DNA of 64,000 bases from an uncultured Hyphomonas sp. (GCF_963678195.1 NZ_OY782759.1:3479961-3543960), one strand, 5' to 3'; shown: positions 29,306 through 37,538, counted from the first letter of the stretch. The notes: generated by a model from the letters alone, not told the origin. Translations and numbers: made by a program.

Positions 29306-29326
29306 TAGAGGCAAATTGTTGCGCAT
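29258..29326 (-). CDS. leuL: leuA leader peptide (22 residues, Leu-rich)
   Basis: An ATG-initiated 22-codon frame begins MRNNLPLRLLLTGPWP. Five of its first eleven codons are leucine (TTG, CTA, CTG, CTT, CTT, including rarer ones). It starts 8 bp after the upstream membrane-protein stop and ends 73 nt before leuA. The position, length and codon make-up are those of a classical attenuation leader. The ribosome site is weak. Confidence 0.7.
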   Translation of the reverse strand: MRNNLPLRLLLTGPWPVPTVPN

Positions 29327-29333
29327 GGTGCGG

Positions 29334-30086
29334 TTATTCCGGCAGATCGCCCGAATTGTCAACCTCGCCTGCACCGATCAGGGCAACAGATTGCCCCGAT
29401 TTTCGCACGCGCTGGCGCACCCAGATGGCAATGACCGCATAAACGGCAACCGCCGCCAGCGCCGCGAGGATCGCGGTCACCGGATTTCCCGACAGCGCGG
29501 CCAGCAGGCTGCGCCCCGCAAAGGCGACCAGAATGATCTTCGGGATCGTACCGAGCCCCATGCCTGCCCAGAACGGCAGAAAACGCGCATGGCTGACGCC
29601 GAACGCCATGTTGACCAGCAGCAGCGGCCCGGTCGGCACGTTACGCACCACGGCGCTCGCGACGAAGGCATTGCGTCCGATAAAGCCCGCCAGCCGGTTC
29701 GCGGTCTTGCCGGCATAGCGCCGGAAAGCCTGCTCGCCCGTCAGCCGCCCGACATAAAATGTCAGCGCGCCCGACGCCATGGTCGCAATCCAGGAATACG
29801 CCCCGCCGGCCCAGGGGCCGAACACGGCAACAGCCGCAGCGATCAGGGCGAACTGGGGCACCCCCAGAAAAGCGGCAACACAGAACACAACAATCAGCGC
29901 CGGCAGGCCCCACGGACTGTCGGCCATGCCGTCCATCCAGGCCGTCATCGCCTCCCCGCTCGGCAGGATGCCCAGCTTGCCCAGCACGAAAACGAGCAGC
30001 ACCACTGCCAGCAAACCGCCGCCCAGCAACATGGTCCGCCGCGCGGGCGTGTCTGCATTCTGAGGGGGGTGGACGGTGTCATTCAT
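29334..30086 (-). CDS. TVP38/TMEM64 (VTT-domain) membrane protein
   Basis: A 250-residue protein of the DedA-related VTT superfamily. It has an N-terminal helix (about 20-40) and a VTT domain with the reentrant motif FLGVPQFALIAAAVAVFGPWAGG. The GALTFYVGRLTG helix and the conserved RNVPTGPLLLVNMAFG segment follow. Such proteins act in lipid scrambling or homeostasis of the inner membrane. The start at MNDTV (30086) is favoured over an upstream frame. leuL/leuA follow so closely that their promoter may lie inside this gene. Confidence 0.8.
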   Translation of the reverse strand: MNDTVHPPQNADTPARRTMLLGGGLLAVVLLVFVLGKLGILPSGEAMTAWMDGMADSPWGLPALIVVFCVAAFLGVPQFALIAAAVAVFGPWAGGAYSWIATMASGALTFYVGRLTGEQAFRRYAGKTANRLAGFIGRNAFVASAVVRNVPTGPLLLVNMAFGVSHARFLPFWAGMGLGTIPKIILVAFAGRSLLAALSGNPVTAILAALAAVAVYAVIAIWVRQRVRKSGQSVALIGAGEVDNSGDLPE

Positions 30087-30170
30087 AAGGGCCGTTTGAT
30101 CCGACAGCGCCGCTGCGTCAAGCAGCAACAATCTGCAAAACTGGTGTCCGGATTATGGCAGCCCCAGCAA

Positions 30171-30866
30171 TCAGGATTGTTTACGCCCACCCCGTTTTTT
30201 CATTGCCCGCTCGCTGGCTTCGGACATCGGCACCATCAGGCCGGCGGTGATCATGTCGATCAGGGTTTCGACCTGAAGTTCGAAATCGGGTGAGGCGCCC
30301 GCCTGCTCCGCTTCGAAGGCGGCGAGGCAGTTCACGCACTGGTCGCTCGCTGCCAGCAGCCGCGTGCGAATGACCTCTTCCGGCAGATGAGTCATCAGCT
30401 GCTTCAGCCGGTCGGCCGCAAGGAACCAGCCGGTCATCAGATCTGCCGGAGCGAGCTGGATCACCAGTTGTTTTTCCCGCGTCGCCCGCGCCATGAACTG
30501 GACATAGTGATTGCCCTCCTCTCTCGGCCGCAGCTCCTCGGCCAGCGGCCAGACCCAGGTGCTGACCAGCGCGCGGGCCTCCCCGGCGCCACCGGTCGGC
30601 CGGACCTCCTCCAGCAGGGCCAGACGCTTCGGGTTCACATAGCGCATCCGGTTTTCGAAAACGGCTTCCACCAGCTGGTCGCGCGATCCGAAATGGTACT
30701 GGATGGCGGAGGCGTTCTTCTGTTTCGCCGCCTCGCTGATCTGGCGGAATGACGCGCCGTGCAGGCCGTATTCGGCGAAGAGGGCTTCTGCCGCCTCGAT
30801 GATTGCCGTCCGGCCGTTCCTTGTCTCGCTCTGCCGGGCCAATTCCGTGTGTTCCTTGCCTGCCAT
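30171..30866 (-). CDS. TetR-family repressor
   Basis: A 231-residue regulator. The N-terminal HTH (about residues 20-65) has IIEAAEALFAEYGLHGASFR and the recognition region AIQYHFGSRDQLVEAVFENR; the ligand-binding domain fills the rest. It diverges from the fatty-acid hydroxylase/P450 genes, and an 18-bp perfect palindrome sits in the divergent gap. Repression of that module in response to a hydrophobic ligand is the expected role (inference). Confidence 0.88.
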   Translation of the reverse strand: MAGKEHTELARQSETRNGRTAIIEAAEALFAEYGLHGASFRQISEAAKQKNASAIQYHFGSRDQLVEAVFENRMRYVNPKRLALLEEVRPTGGAGEARALVSTWVWPLAEELRPREEGNHYVQFMARATREKQLVIQLAPADLMTGWFLAADRLKQLMTHLPEEVIRTRLLAASDQCVNCLAAFEAEQAGASPDFELQVETLIDMITAGLMVPMSEASERAMKKRGGRKQS

Positions 30867-30920
30867 TTCGGGTCGTCGCCCCTCTATGCCGCGATCCCGG
30901 TGATTATGACAGTTGCCCAA

Positions 30921-30938
30921 TTAATGCATATACATTAA
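30921..30938. promoter_or_regulatory. TetR-type operator between tetR and the hydroxylase gene
   Basis: TTAATG-CATATA-CATTAA is a perfect 6-bp inverted repeat around a 6-bp centre, 55 bp before the TetR start. It is the only clear palindrome in the divergent gap, so it is the likely operator for both directions. Confidence 0.65.
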
Positions 30939-30969
30939 ATATGACCTCATAACAGAAGGAGAGGCGGCC

Positions 30970-31083
30970 ATGCGCACGTCTCCACAAAACGGAAACCCAG
31001 GCGAAACAGACGAGGACCCAACACGATGCCAGACCACACTTTCACACTCTCGGACGCGCTCTGGGTCTATCTGGCGACGCTGA
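30970..31083 (+). CDS. Possible 37-codon upstream ORF overlapping the hydroxylase start
   Basis: An ATG with AAGGAGAGG 5 nt upstream, the best ribosome site in the region, opens a 37-codon frame that runs 58 nt into the hydroxylase gene in another frame. It could couple or restrain translation of that gene. The peptide itself resembles nothing I know. It may simply be a chance frame behind a real Shine-Dalgarno. Confidence 0.3.
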   Translation: MRTSPQNGNPGETDEDPTRCQTTLSHSRTRSGSIWRR

Positions 31084-31898
31084 TCATCTTCATTCTCGAG
31101 GCCGTGACCGGCCGGCTGCGCACCTATACCAGGCGCGACTTCGGCCTGACGATGCTGACCTTCCTGACAAATTCGGCCACGACGCGGCCCCTGATGGCGC
31201 TGGCCGTCGGCTACGTGGCCACATGGCTGATCCCTCAAGGCGCGGGCTTCGCCGCCTCCGTCCCGGTCTGGCAGGCGGCGCTGATCGTCTTCTTCACCGT
31301 GGAGTTCGCCTTCTACTGGATCCACCGCTGGGGGCATGTCGGCCAGAAGAAAGGCCACAAGCTGGCCTGGCTCTGGAAGATCCACCGCACGCACCATTCC
31401 GCGACGACCATGAATTCGTCCATCGTGCAGCGCCAGAACATCTTCTGGGCCGTGTTCACGCCGCACATCTGGATGATTGCGCTGTTCATCTATGCCGGCA
31501 TGGAACCGGGGGTCGCCATCTACATGGTCGTCTTCTACCTCTGGAACACGTTCACCCACATGCACTGGCGCGCAGACGCCCGCCTGCTGTCGAGCCCCGC
31601 CTTCCGCGCCCTGTCGCATGTCTTCATCATGCCGACCATGCACCACGCCCATCACGGCTATGGGAAGAACGGCAAGATGTACTGCAATTACGGCCTTTGC
31701 CTCTCCGTCTTCGACTGGATGTTCGGCACGCTCTTCCTGCCTGACGACCAGCCGTCCCGCTACGGCGTGCCGGGCGGACAGGTCCACTGGGCCGAAGAAG
31801 CCTTCTACCCGCTGAACCTGTTCGGCAAGCGCCCGGAGAAACAGCCTGCTTCCTCCCAGCCGGCCTACAGTGCCGCGACCGAAGGGGACCTTCCGTAA
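31026..31898 (+). CDS. Fatty acid hydroxylase/sterol desaturase-family protein
   Basis: A 290-residue membrane di-iron enzyme. The three histidine motifs of the superfamily are present: HRWGH (about residue 99), HRTHH (about 119) and HHAHH (about 211), interleaved with four to five helices. The family hydroxylates or desaturates lipid chains or sterol-like substrates. It lies directly upstream of a P450 on the same strand and divergent from a TetR gene, which suggests a small inducible lipid- or hydrocarbon-oxidation unit. Confidence 0.85.
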   Translation: MPDHTFTLSDALWVYLATLIIFILEAVTGRLRTYTRRDFGLTMLTFLTNSATTRPLMALAVGYVATWLIPQGAGFAASVPVWQAALIVFFTVEFAFYWIHRWGHVGQKKGHKLAWLWKIHRTHHSATTMNSSIVQRQNIFWAVFTPHIWMIALFIYAGMEPGVAIYMVVFYLWNTFTHMHWRADARLLSSPAFRALSHVFIMPTMHHAHHGYGKNGKMYCNYGLCLSVFDWMFGTLFLPDDQPSRYGVPGGQVHWAEEAFYPLNLFGKRPEKQPASSQPAYSAATEGDLP

Positions 31899-32056
31899 GC
31901 GGCATGGAAGCCTGCCGGACAGACCACCGGCGGCAGCACTCATCCCGCAACGGGGCTCACTCTCCCGCGAGCCGAAAAAGACGATTTCCTCGCGGCACGG
32001 CTTGACGCCGCGCCGCGGGACGTCGTCTGCTTCCCGAAAAGAAAAGGGAGGAATCC

Positions 32057-33367
32057 ATGGCCGACGGAGCACAAACCGCCTTTCCGGGCTTCAAGCGCGA
32101 TACGCTGGACGACGAGATCGTCCATCCGGAACTTTATGCCAGCTGGGAGATCCATGAGGTCTACACGAAGCTGCGGCGGGAAGATCCGGTGCACTGGACC
32201 CAGCCGGACGGCTTCCGCCCCTTCTGGTCGATCACCAAGCATGCCGACATTCTGGAGGTCGAGAAGAACAACAAGGTCTTCATCAATCACGACCGCACCT
32301 ATCTGAGCCCGAAGGCCGGTGAGGAATGGATCAAGGCAACGACCGGCGACACCCACCTCTTCCGCACGCTGGTCGACCTCGACGACCCGGTCCACATGAA
32401 GCTGCGCGCCCTGACCCAGTCCTGGTTCATGCCGCCGAATTTGCGCAAGCTGGAAACCCGCATCGCCGCCCTCGCAAAGGAGCATGTCGACCATATGGCA
32501 AGCCTCGGCGGGGAATGCGACTTCGTGAAGGAAGTCGCCCTCTGGTATCCGCTGCGCGTGATCATGGAGATCCTCGGCGTACCCCGGTCGGACGAGCAGT
32601 TCATGCTGAAGATGACACAGGAAATCTTCGGCCCCGGCGACCCGGATGTTGCCGGCGAAAGCGACAACAAGGCCGAAGACGGCGTCACCATGACGAGCGA
32701 CCAGGGCGTCGACCTCCTGAAGACGGCGCAGGAACTGTTCCAGTATTTCGGCGCCATCACTGAAGACCGCCGCGCCAATCCGCGCGACGATGTCTCCACC
32801 GTCATCGCCAATGGCCAGATCGACGGCCAGCCGATCGGCGAACGCGAGGCGATGAGCTATTACATCATCGTCGCCACCGCCGGGCATGACACGACCAGCT
32901 CGACCGTCTCCGGCGGCATGCTGGAACTGATCAAACGCCCCGACCAATTGGCGAAGCTGAAGAACGACCTCTCTCTCCTGCCGAACGCGATTGAGGAGAT
33001 GATCCGCTGGACGACGCCGGTGAAGCACTTCATGCGCACGGCGACAGAGGACTACACGCTCCGTGACAAGACGATCAAAAAAGGCGATGGGCTCGCCCTC
33101 TTCTACTGGTCCGGCAACCGGGACGAAGAGGTCTTCGACGATCCGTTCGAATTCCGCGTCGACCGCGACGTGAAGAAACAGGTCGCCTTCGGCTATGGCG
33201 TCCATGTCTGTCTGGGCATGCACCTCGCGAGAATGGAGATCAAAGCCCTGCTGAACGAGCTTCTGCCGCGCCTTGAGTCGATCGAACTGGCAGGCGAGCC
33301 GCAAAGCACCCGCGCCAATTTCGTTTCCGGCCTGAAAAGCCTGCCGGTGAAGTACAGGCTCAGCTAG
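32057..33367 (+). CDS. Cytochrome P450
   Basis: A 436-residue soluble bacterial P450. The I-helix oxygen motif is in ATAGHDTTSSTVSGGM, the K-helix ExxR is in EEMIRW, and the haem loop is FGYGVHVCLGMHLARME with the axial Cys. AGGGAGG lies before the ATG. No ferredoxin or ferredoxin reductase is adjacent. The acidic insert around residues 197-215 is unusual. The substrate is unknown; co-location with the di-iron hydroxylase suggests a lipid or alkane-type molecule. The gene overlaps the next, convergent gene by 8 bp. Confidence 0.92.
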   Translation: MADGAQTAFPGFKRDTLDDEIVHPELYASWEIHEVYTKLRREDPVHWTQPDGFRPFWSITKHADILEVEKNNKVFINHDRTYLSPKAGEEWIKATTGDTHLFRTLVDLDDPVHMKLRALTQSWFMPPNLRKLETRIAALAKEHVDHMASLGGECDFVKEVALWYPLRVIMEILGVPRSDEQFMLKMTQEIFGPGDPDVAGESDNKAEDGVTMTSDQGVDLLKTAQELFQYFGAITEDRRANPRDDVSTVIANGQIDGQPIGEREAMSYYIIVATAGHDTTSSTVSGGMLELIKRPDQLAKLKNDLSLLPNAIEEMIRWTTPVKHFMRTATEDYTLRDKTIKKGDGLALFYWSGNRDEEVFDDPFEFRVDRDVKKQVAFGYGVHVCLGMHLARMEIKALLNELLPRLESIELAGEPQSTRANFVSGLKSLPVKYRLS

Positions 33368-34562
33368 GACGCTCGGCGGCGGCAGCAGCGCTGGCCCAGG
33401 CCCACTGGAAATTGTAGCCGCCGAGCCAGCCGGTGACGTCCACGCATTCACCGATGAAGTGGAGGCCCGGCACGTGACGGCTTTCCAGTGTGCGTGAGGA
33501 GAGCCCGGCGGTGTCGACGCCGCCCGCCGTGACTTCAGCGGTGCGGTAGCCTTCGGTCCCGGCCGGGCGCACCTGCCAGTCGGTGAGGGCAGTGGCGAGC
33601 CCCTCCAGCGTGGCATGCGAGAGGTCCGCCAGCCGCGCGGCTGGGTCGAGCCCCTGCCGGCGCAGCACCAGCTCCGCCAGCCGTTTCGCAAACAGGCCTT
33701 CCAGCGCGCTGGCCAGCGTCAGCATCGGGCGGCCCTGCTTTGTCTCTTTCAACTGCCCCGCAATGTCCGTTCCCGGCAGAAGCGTCAGCGCCACCGCCTC
33801 CCCCGGCTGCCAGTAGGAGGACACCTGCAGGATCGCCGGGCCGGAAAGGCCCCGGTGCGTGAACAGCATCGCCTCCTCGAAGGCCGCCCCGCCCGCCGCC
33901 GCACGCACATCGCAGGCAACGCCCGAGATGGAGGCGAAATCCTCATGGTCTGCGCCGGTGAACACGAAGGGCACGAGCGCCGCCTGCGTCGGCACGATGT
34001 CGTGGCCGAACTGGCGCGCAATGTCATAGGCAAGGCCCGTCGCGCCCATCTTGGGAATGGAAAGCCCGCCCGTCGCCACGACCAGTTTCGGTGCGGTAAA
34101 GACGCCGCCCGACGTTTCCACCCGGAACCGGCCATCTGCGTGGCCCACAGCCGTGATCGACGTATTAAGGCGAAGCTCCCCCTGCCCCTTCGCCAGCTCG
34201 TCCAGCAGCATCTGGATGATCGCGCCGGATTTCTGGTCGCAGAACAACTGGCCGAGCGTCTTCTCGTGCCAGGTCAGCCCATGGGCCGCCATCAGGCTGG
34301 TGAAATCCCATGGCGTGTAGCGGGCCAGCGCCGACTTTGCGAAATGCGGGTTCTGGCTGATGAACCGGTTCGCCGCGGTTTCGAGATTGGTGAAATTGCA
34401 CCGCCCCCCGCCGGAGATCCGCACCTTCTCCGCAGGCTTGGCCGCATGGTCCAGCACCGCAACGCGCTCCCCGGCCTGCCCCATGCGCGCGGCGCAGAAC
34501 AGGCCCGCCGCCCCGGCGCCCAGCACAATGGCATCATATGAGAGGGGCGGCGCGGCAGACAT
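33360..34562 (-). CDS. BaiN/HI0933-like FAD-dependent oxidoreductase
   Basis: A 400-residue flavoprotein. It has an N-terminal dinucleotide fold (VLGAGAAGLFCAARMGQAGE), the family signature KVRISGGGRCNFTNLE, the HI0933 inserted domain and a C-terminal FAD motif (GLHFIGECVDVTGWLGGYNF). The physiological reaction of this conserved family (YhiN/BaiN) is poorly known. The start at MSAAPPL (34562) matches homologues; the open frame to 34619 adds nothing recognisable. Confidence 0.88.
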   Translation of the reverse strand: MSAAPPLSYDAIVLGAGAAGLFCAARMGQAGERVAVLDHAAKPAEKVRISGGGRCNFTNLETAANRFISQNPHFAKSALARYTPWDFTSLMAAHGLTWHEKTLGQLFCDQKSGAIIQMLLDELAKGQGELRLNTSITAVGHADGRFRVETSGGVFTAPKLVVATGGLSIPKMGATGLAYDIARQFGHDIVPTQAALVPFVFTGADHEDFASISGVACDVRAAAGGAAFEEAMLFTHRGLSGPAILQVSSYWQPGEAVALTLLPGTDIAGQLKETKQGRPMLTLASALEGLFAKRLAELVLRRQGLDPAARLADLSHATLEGLATALTDWQVRPAGTEGYRTAEVTAGGVDTAGLSSRTLESRHVPGLHFIGECVDVTGWLGGYNFQWAWASAAAAAERPS

Positions 34563-34707
34563 GCCGGGCCTATGCCGCAGGTCTGCCCACCCGCGCAAGC
34601 GGCCGCAGCGGTGGCACATCCGGTCCCTCTGTAAGGTTACGTATTGATTTTATCGGGGTCAGGGCCGACCCTGCGCGCCACAAATGGCAACCGTGCAGGA
34701 GGCGGTT

Positions 34708-34857
34708 ATGGGGAATCTGACGGTCGACAATCTGGCAATCTACGCCCTTATCGGGTTTGGCAGTCTGGTCGTGATCATGGTCGGCATCACAGCCTGGGTC
34801 GTGCGCAAGGCGCTCAGCGCGCCGGTGCCGCCGCCGGTCGAGCCGCCCAAGGACTAG
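34708..34857 (+). CDS. Small membrane protein, 49 residues
   Basis: This is a short gene with an excellent ribosome site, AGGAGG 5 nt before the ATG. The product has one hydrophobic helix (IYALIGFGSLVVIMVGITAW, residues 11-30), a basic flank (VVRKAL) and a proline-rich tail ending PPVEPPKD. It lies 21 bp upstream of the truncated haemoglobin and is probably translated from the same mRNA. No family is recognised; it could anchor or regulate a partner. Confidence 0.6.
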   Translation: MGNLTVDNLAIYALIGFGSLVVIMVGITAWVVRKALSAPVPPPVEPPKD

Positions 34858-34878
34858 AGCAGGAACCATCCGGGCATC

Positions 34879-35313
34879 ATGACAGACGCAATCCGCCGCT
34901 CCGGCGAAGAACGGCAGTCTTCGATCCAGCACACTGCAGCCGCTCTCGGCATCGACGAGGCGCTGGTGTCGCAGTTGGTCGACACTTTTTATGCCCGCGT
35001 GCGGGAGGACGACCTTCTGGGCCCGATCTTCCAGGCCGCGCTGGGCGAGGACTGGGGGCCGCACCTCGCCAAGCTGAAGGATTTCTGGTCGGCCATCGCG
35101 CTCGGCACGCGGCGCTATGATGGCCGCCCGATGCCCGTGCATCTGCGCCTGTCAGACCGCATCACCGAGGCCCATTTCGCGCGCTGGCTGGGCCTGTTCC
35201 GCGAAACCGTCGACGCGCTGATGCCGAATCCCGCCGCGGCCGACTTCTTCTACGACCGCGCGAACATGATCGGCCGGAATTTCAAGGCCATGATCTTCGC
35301 GCTGAACGCATGA
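34879..35313 (+). CDS. Group III truncated haemoglobin
   Basis: A 144-residue 2-over-2 globin. The B-helix region LVDTFYARVREDDLLGPIF, the F-helix area with the likely proximal His in MPVHLRLSDRITEAHFARW, and WLGLFRETVDAL fit group III (trHbP). Members bind O2, NO or related ligands under microaerobic or nitrosative conditions. The stop is 6 bp before the candidate Pho box of the next gene. Confidence 0.82.
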   Translation: MTDAIRRSGEERQSSIQHTAAALGIDEALVSQLVDTFYARVREDDLLGPIFQAALGEDWGPHLAKLKDFWSAIALGTRRYDGRPMPVHLRLSDRITEAHFARWLGLFRETVDALMPNPAAADFFYDRANMIGRNFKAMIFALNA

Positions 35314-35318
35314 GTTTC

Positions 35319-35336
35319 GTGACAGTCTTATGACAT
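35319..35336 (-). promoter_or_regulatory. Pho box upstream of the Pit transporter (reverse orientation)
   Basis: Read on the minus strand the sequence is ATGTCATAAGACTGTCAC. These are two 7-mers 4 bp apart, matching the PhoB consensus (C/T)TGTCAT-N4-CTGTCA(C/T) except at the first base. It lies 86-103 bp before the pit start and inverted with respect to it. PhoB represses pit in Sinorhizobium, so repression under phosphate starvation is plausible here. Confidence 0.65.
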
Positions 35337-35421
35337 CTACAGCCTGATCTTTCGAATCCAGTTGAAAATTCCGGCTGCATGCGGCTGATGCGGCTCATCG
35401 CCTGCAAGCGAAGGGGCTCTC

Positions 35422-36936
35422 ATGGCTGACGGCAAGGATCCGACACTCGTCAAGGAAACCCTCGATAAGGACCTTGCCAAGATTGGCAGGGCAGAGGCCG
35501 CCGTCCAGGCCACAGCCCGCAGTGTTGTCGCCCCCGGTCTCGCCTTCCTGTTCCTCGCCGCCATTGTCGTCATCGGCGGCGCCCTGCTCGGCGGACAGGA
35601 CAATGGCCTCCTGATCATCGCAGCGGCCGCCATCGGCGGCTATATGGCCCTCAATATCGGCGCCAATGACGTGGCCAACAATGTCGGCCCGGCGGTCGGC
35701 TCCAAGGCGCTCACCATCGGCGGCGCCCTCGTCATCGCGGCCATCTGCGAAAGCGCCGGCGCCCTGCTGGCCGGCGGCGACGTCGTCTCCACCATTTCCA
35801 AAGGCATTATCGACCCTGCCACCGTACCGACGACCGAGACGTTCGTCTGGCTGATGATGGCCGCCCTCATTTCCTCGGCCCTGTGGGTGAACCTCGCCAC
35901 CGTGCTGAACGCGCCGGTTTCGACCACCCACGCTGTGGTCGGCGGCGTGATGGGCGCCGGCATCGCCGCAGCGGGCTTCAGCTCGGTGCACTGGCCCACC
36001 ATGGCCTCCATCGCCGCCAGCTGGGTGATCTCGCCCGTCCTCGGCGGCATCATCGCCGCGGCTGTGCTGGCCTTCATCAAGATCTTCATCATCTACCGCG
36101 AAGACAAGATCGCCGCAGCGCGCCGCTGGGTGCCCGTGCTGATCGCGGTCATGGCCGGCGCCTTCGGCACCTATATGGCGCTGAAGGGCGTGAAGAAGCT
36201 GGTCCATATCGACATGCCGCACGCGCTGATGATCGGCGCCGGTGTCGCTGCGCTCGCCTGGCTGAGCACGCACCCGCTGATCAAACGCCAGTCGCGCGAC
36301 ATGCCGAACCGCAACCAGTCGCTGCGCCAACTCTTCGTGTGGCCGCTGATCTTCTCCGCCGCCCTGCTCTCCTTCGCGCACGGCGCAAACGACGTCGCCA
36401 ATGCCATCGGCCCGCTGGCTGCCATCGTGCACGCCATTCAGGCCGGCGAAGTGGCCTCCAAGGTGCACATTCCGATCTGGGTGATGCTGATCGGGGCCGC
36501 CGGCATCTCCTTTGGCCTCGTCCTGTTCGGGCCGAAACTGATCCGCATGGTCGGCCAGTCGATCACCAAGCTGAACCCGATGCGCGCCTTCTGCGTCGCG
36601 CTCGCCGCCGCCGTGACCGTTATCATCGCCAGCTGGCTGGGCCTGCCGGTCTCCTCCACGCACATCGCCGTGGGCGCCGTGTTCGGGGTCGGCTTCTTCC
36701 GGGAATGGTTCACCGCGAACTCGAAGACGCGCCTGCGCTATATTCACGCCTATGCGCCGAACGCGGCCAAGACGCAGTATGCCGGCGTCCAGCGCCGCCG
36801 CGCCGCCCGCAAGCTGGTGCGCCGCGCGCATGTGAACACAATCGTCGCCGCCTGGCTGATCACCGTCCCCGCCGCCGCCATCCTGGCCGCCGCGATCTTC
36901 TTCGCGCTGGAACATCTGTTCGGCGTGGTCAGCTAG
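35422..36936 (+). CDS. Low-affinity inorganic phosphate transporter (Pit family)
   Basis: A 504-residue permease with the duplicated PHO-4 signature. The first half has GANDVANNVGPAVGSKAL and NAPVSTTHAVVGG, the second AHGANDVANAIGPLAA and GLPVSSTHIAVGA. An extra N-terminal cytosolic segment (about 35 residues) precedes helix 1. It imports metal-phosphate with protons at the inner membrane. No phoU-like (orfA/PhoU domain) gene accompanies it, unlike the rhizobial orfA-pit pair. Confidence 0.92.
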   Translation: MADGKDPTLVKETLDKDLAKIGRAEAAVQATARSVVAPGLAFLFLAAIVVIGGALLGGQDNGLLIIAAAAIGGYMALNIGANDVANNVGPAVGSKALTIGGALVIAAICESAGALLAGGDVVSTISKGIIDPATVPTTETFVWLMMAALISSALWVNLATVLNAPVSTTHAVVGGVMGAGIAAAGFSSVHWPTMASIAASWVISPVLGGIIAAAVLAFIKIFIIYREDKIAAARRWVPVLIAVMAGAFGTYMALKGVKKLVHIDMPHALMIGAGVAALAWLSTHPLIKRQSRDMPNRNQSLRQLFVWPLIFSAALLSFAHGANDVANAIGPLAAIVHAIQAGEVASKVHIPIWVMLIGAAGISFGLVLFGPKLIRMVGQSITKLNPMRAFCVALAAAVTVIIASWLGLPVSSTHIAVGAVFGVGFFREWFTANSKTRLRYIHAYAPNAAKTQYAGVQRRRAARKLVRRAHVNTIVAAWLITVPAAAILAAAIFFALEHLFGVVS

Positions 36937-36938
36937 CC

Positions 36939-37376
36939 TCAGGCAAGATCCAGCGCGCGCAGTACGGCGCCCTGGTCGAAATAGGGCCGCTCGCAGATGA
37001 TGCGGTCGCTGCCCGGCGCGAACTCGAACGTCGCCGCCATCCGTATCCGGAAGCTGCGCCCCGTCGGCTCGATCACCTTGTCGCCCACGCGCAGCGGCCC
37101 GGTATGCGTACCGGTCAGCCAGAACTCGACCAGCAGCGTGTCGGCCGCCTCATCGACCGCGATGGAAATGATCTCATTGTCCTGATCCGGAAACGGCGTG
37201 CGCGACAGCTCGAAATAGCGCCGCACGGCCTCTTCCCCATCAAACACCTGCCCGCCGCCATGCATCTCGTAACGCGGATGCTCAAACGTCGCGATCACCG
37301 CATCCCAATCATGCGTGACTTCGAGCGCCATATGATTGCGGACATTGGCTATGCGAGCTTCGGTGAGTTGGGTCAT
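36939..37376 (-). CDS. SnoaL/NTF2-like protein
   Basis: A 145-residue single-domain protein of the NTF2-like fold. A first-helix pair (VRNHMALEVTHDWDAVIATF) is followed by the strand PRYEMHGGGQVFDGEEAVRRYF and a curved sheet. It ends 2 bp after the convergent pit stop. Homologues are annotated as ester cyclases or polyketide-cyclase-like, with no defined substrate. It is the last native-looking gene before the AT-richer module. Confidence 0.7.
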   Translation of the reverse strand: MTQLTEARIANVRNHMALEVTHDWDAVIATFEHPRYEMHGGGQVFDGEEAVRRYFELSRTPFPDQDNEIISIAVDEAADTLLVEFWLTGTHTGPLRVGDKVIEPTGRSFRIRMAATFEFAPGSDRIICERPYFDQGAVLRALDLA

Positions 37377-37489
37377 CGAGCGAACTCCAAGAGCGGATAT
37401 TGTTCCATAGCATCCAAACTTGGTCCTAAATAGCACTCAAAGGCGCAACTAGGCCTTCGGTGGACGCTGCCACGATATTGGAAAGCACG

Positions 37490-37538
37490 CCCTGAATTAC
37501 AATTTTTACTTGTATTTCAGGGATGTTTCCCTTATGTT
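37490..37538 (+). promoter_or_regulatory. Promoter with 13-bp inverted repeat upstream of the ImmA/cyclase pair
   Basis: Arms CCCTGAATTACAA (37490-37502) and TTGTATTTCAGGG (37510-37522) pair with one mismatch around a 7-bp centre. The right arm contains the -35 box TTGTAT (37510), which is 17 bp before the -10 TATGTT (37533). Inside the spacer a second dyad, AGGGA-TGTT-TCCCT, is present. This looks like an operator for a repressor not encoded here, or for one of the two proteins. Confidence 0.55.

Noticed and set aside
31940..33691. 583-codon minus-strand ORF under the P450
   Set aside because: It is the antisense shadow of the P450 and partly of the flavoprotein gene, with no recognisable motif.
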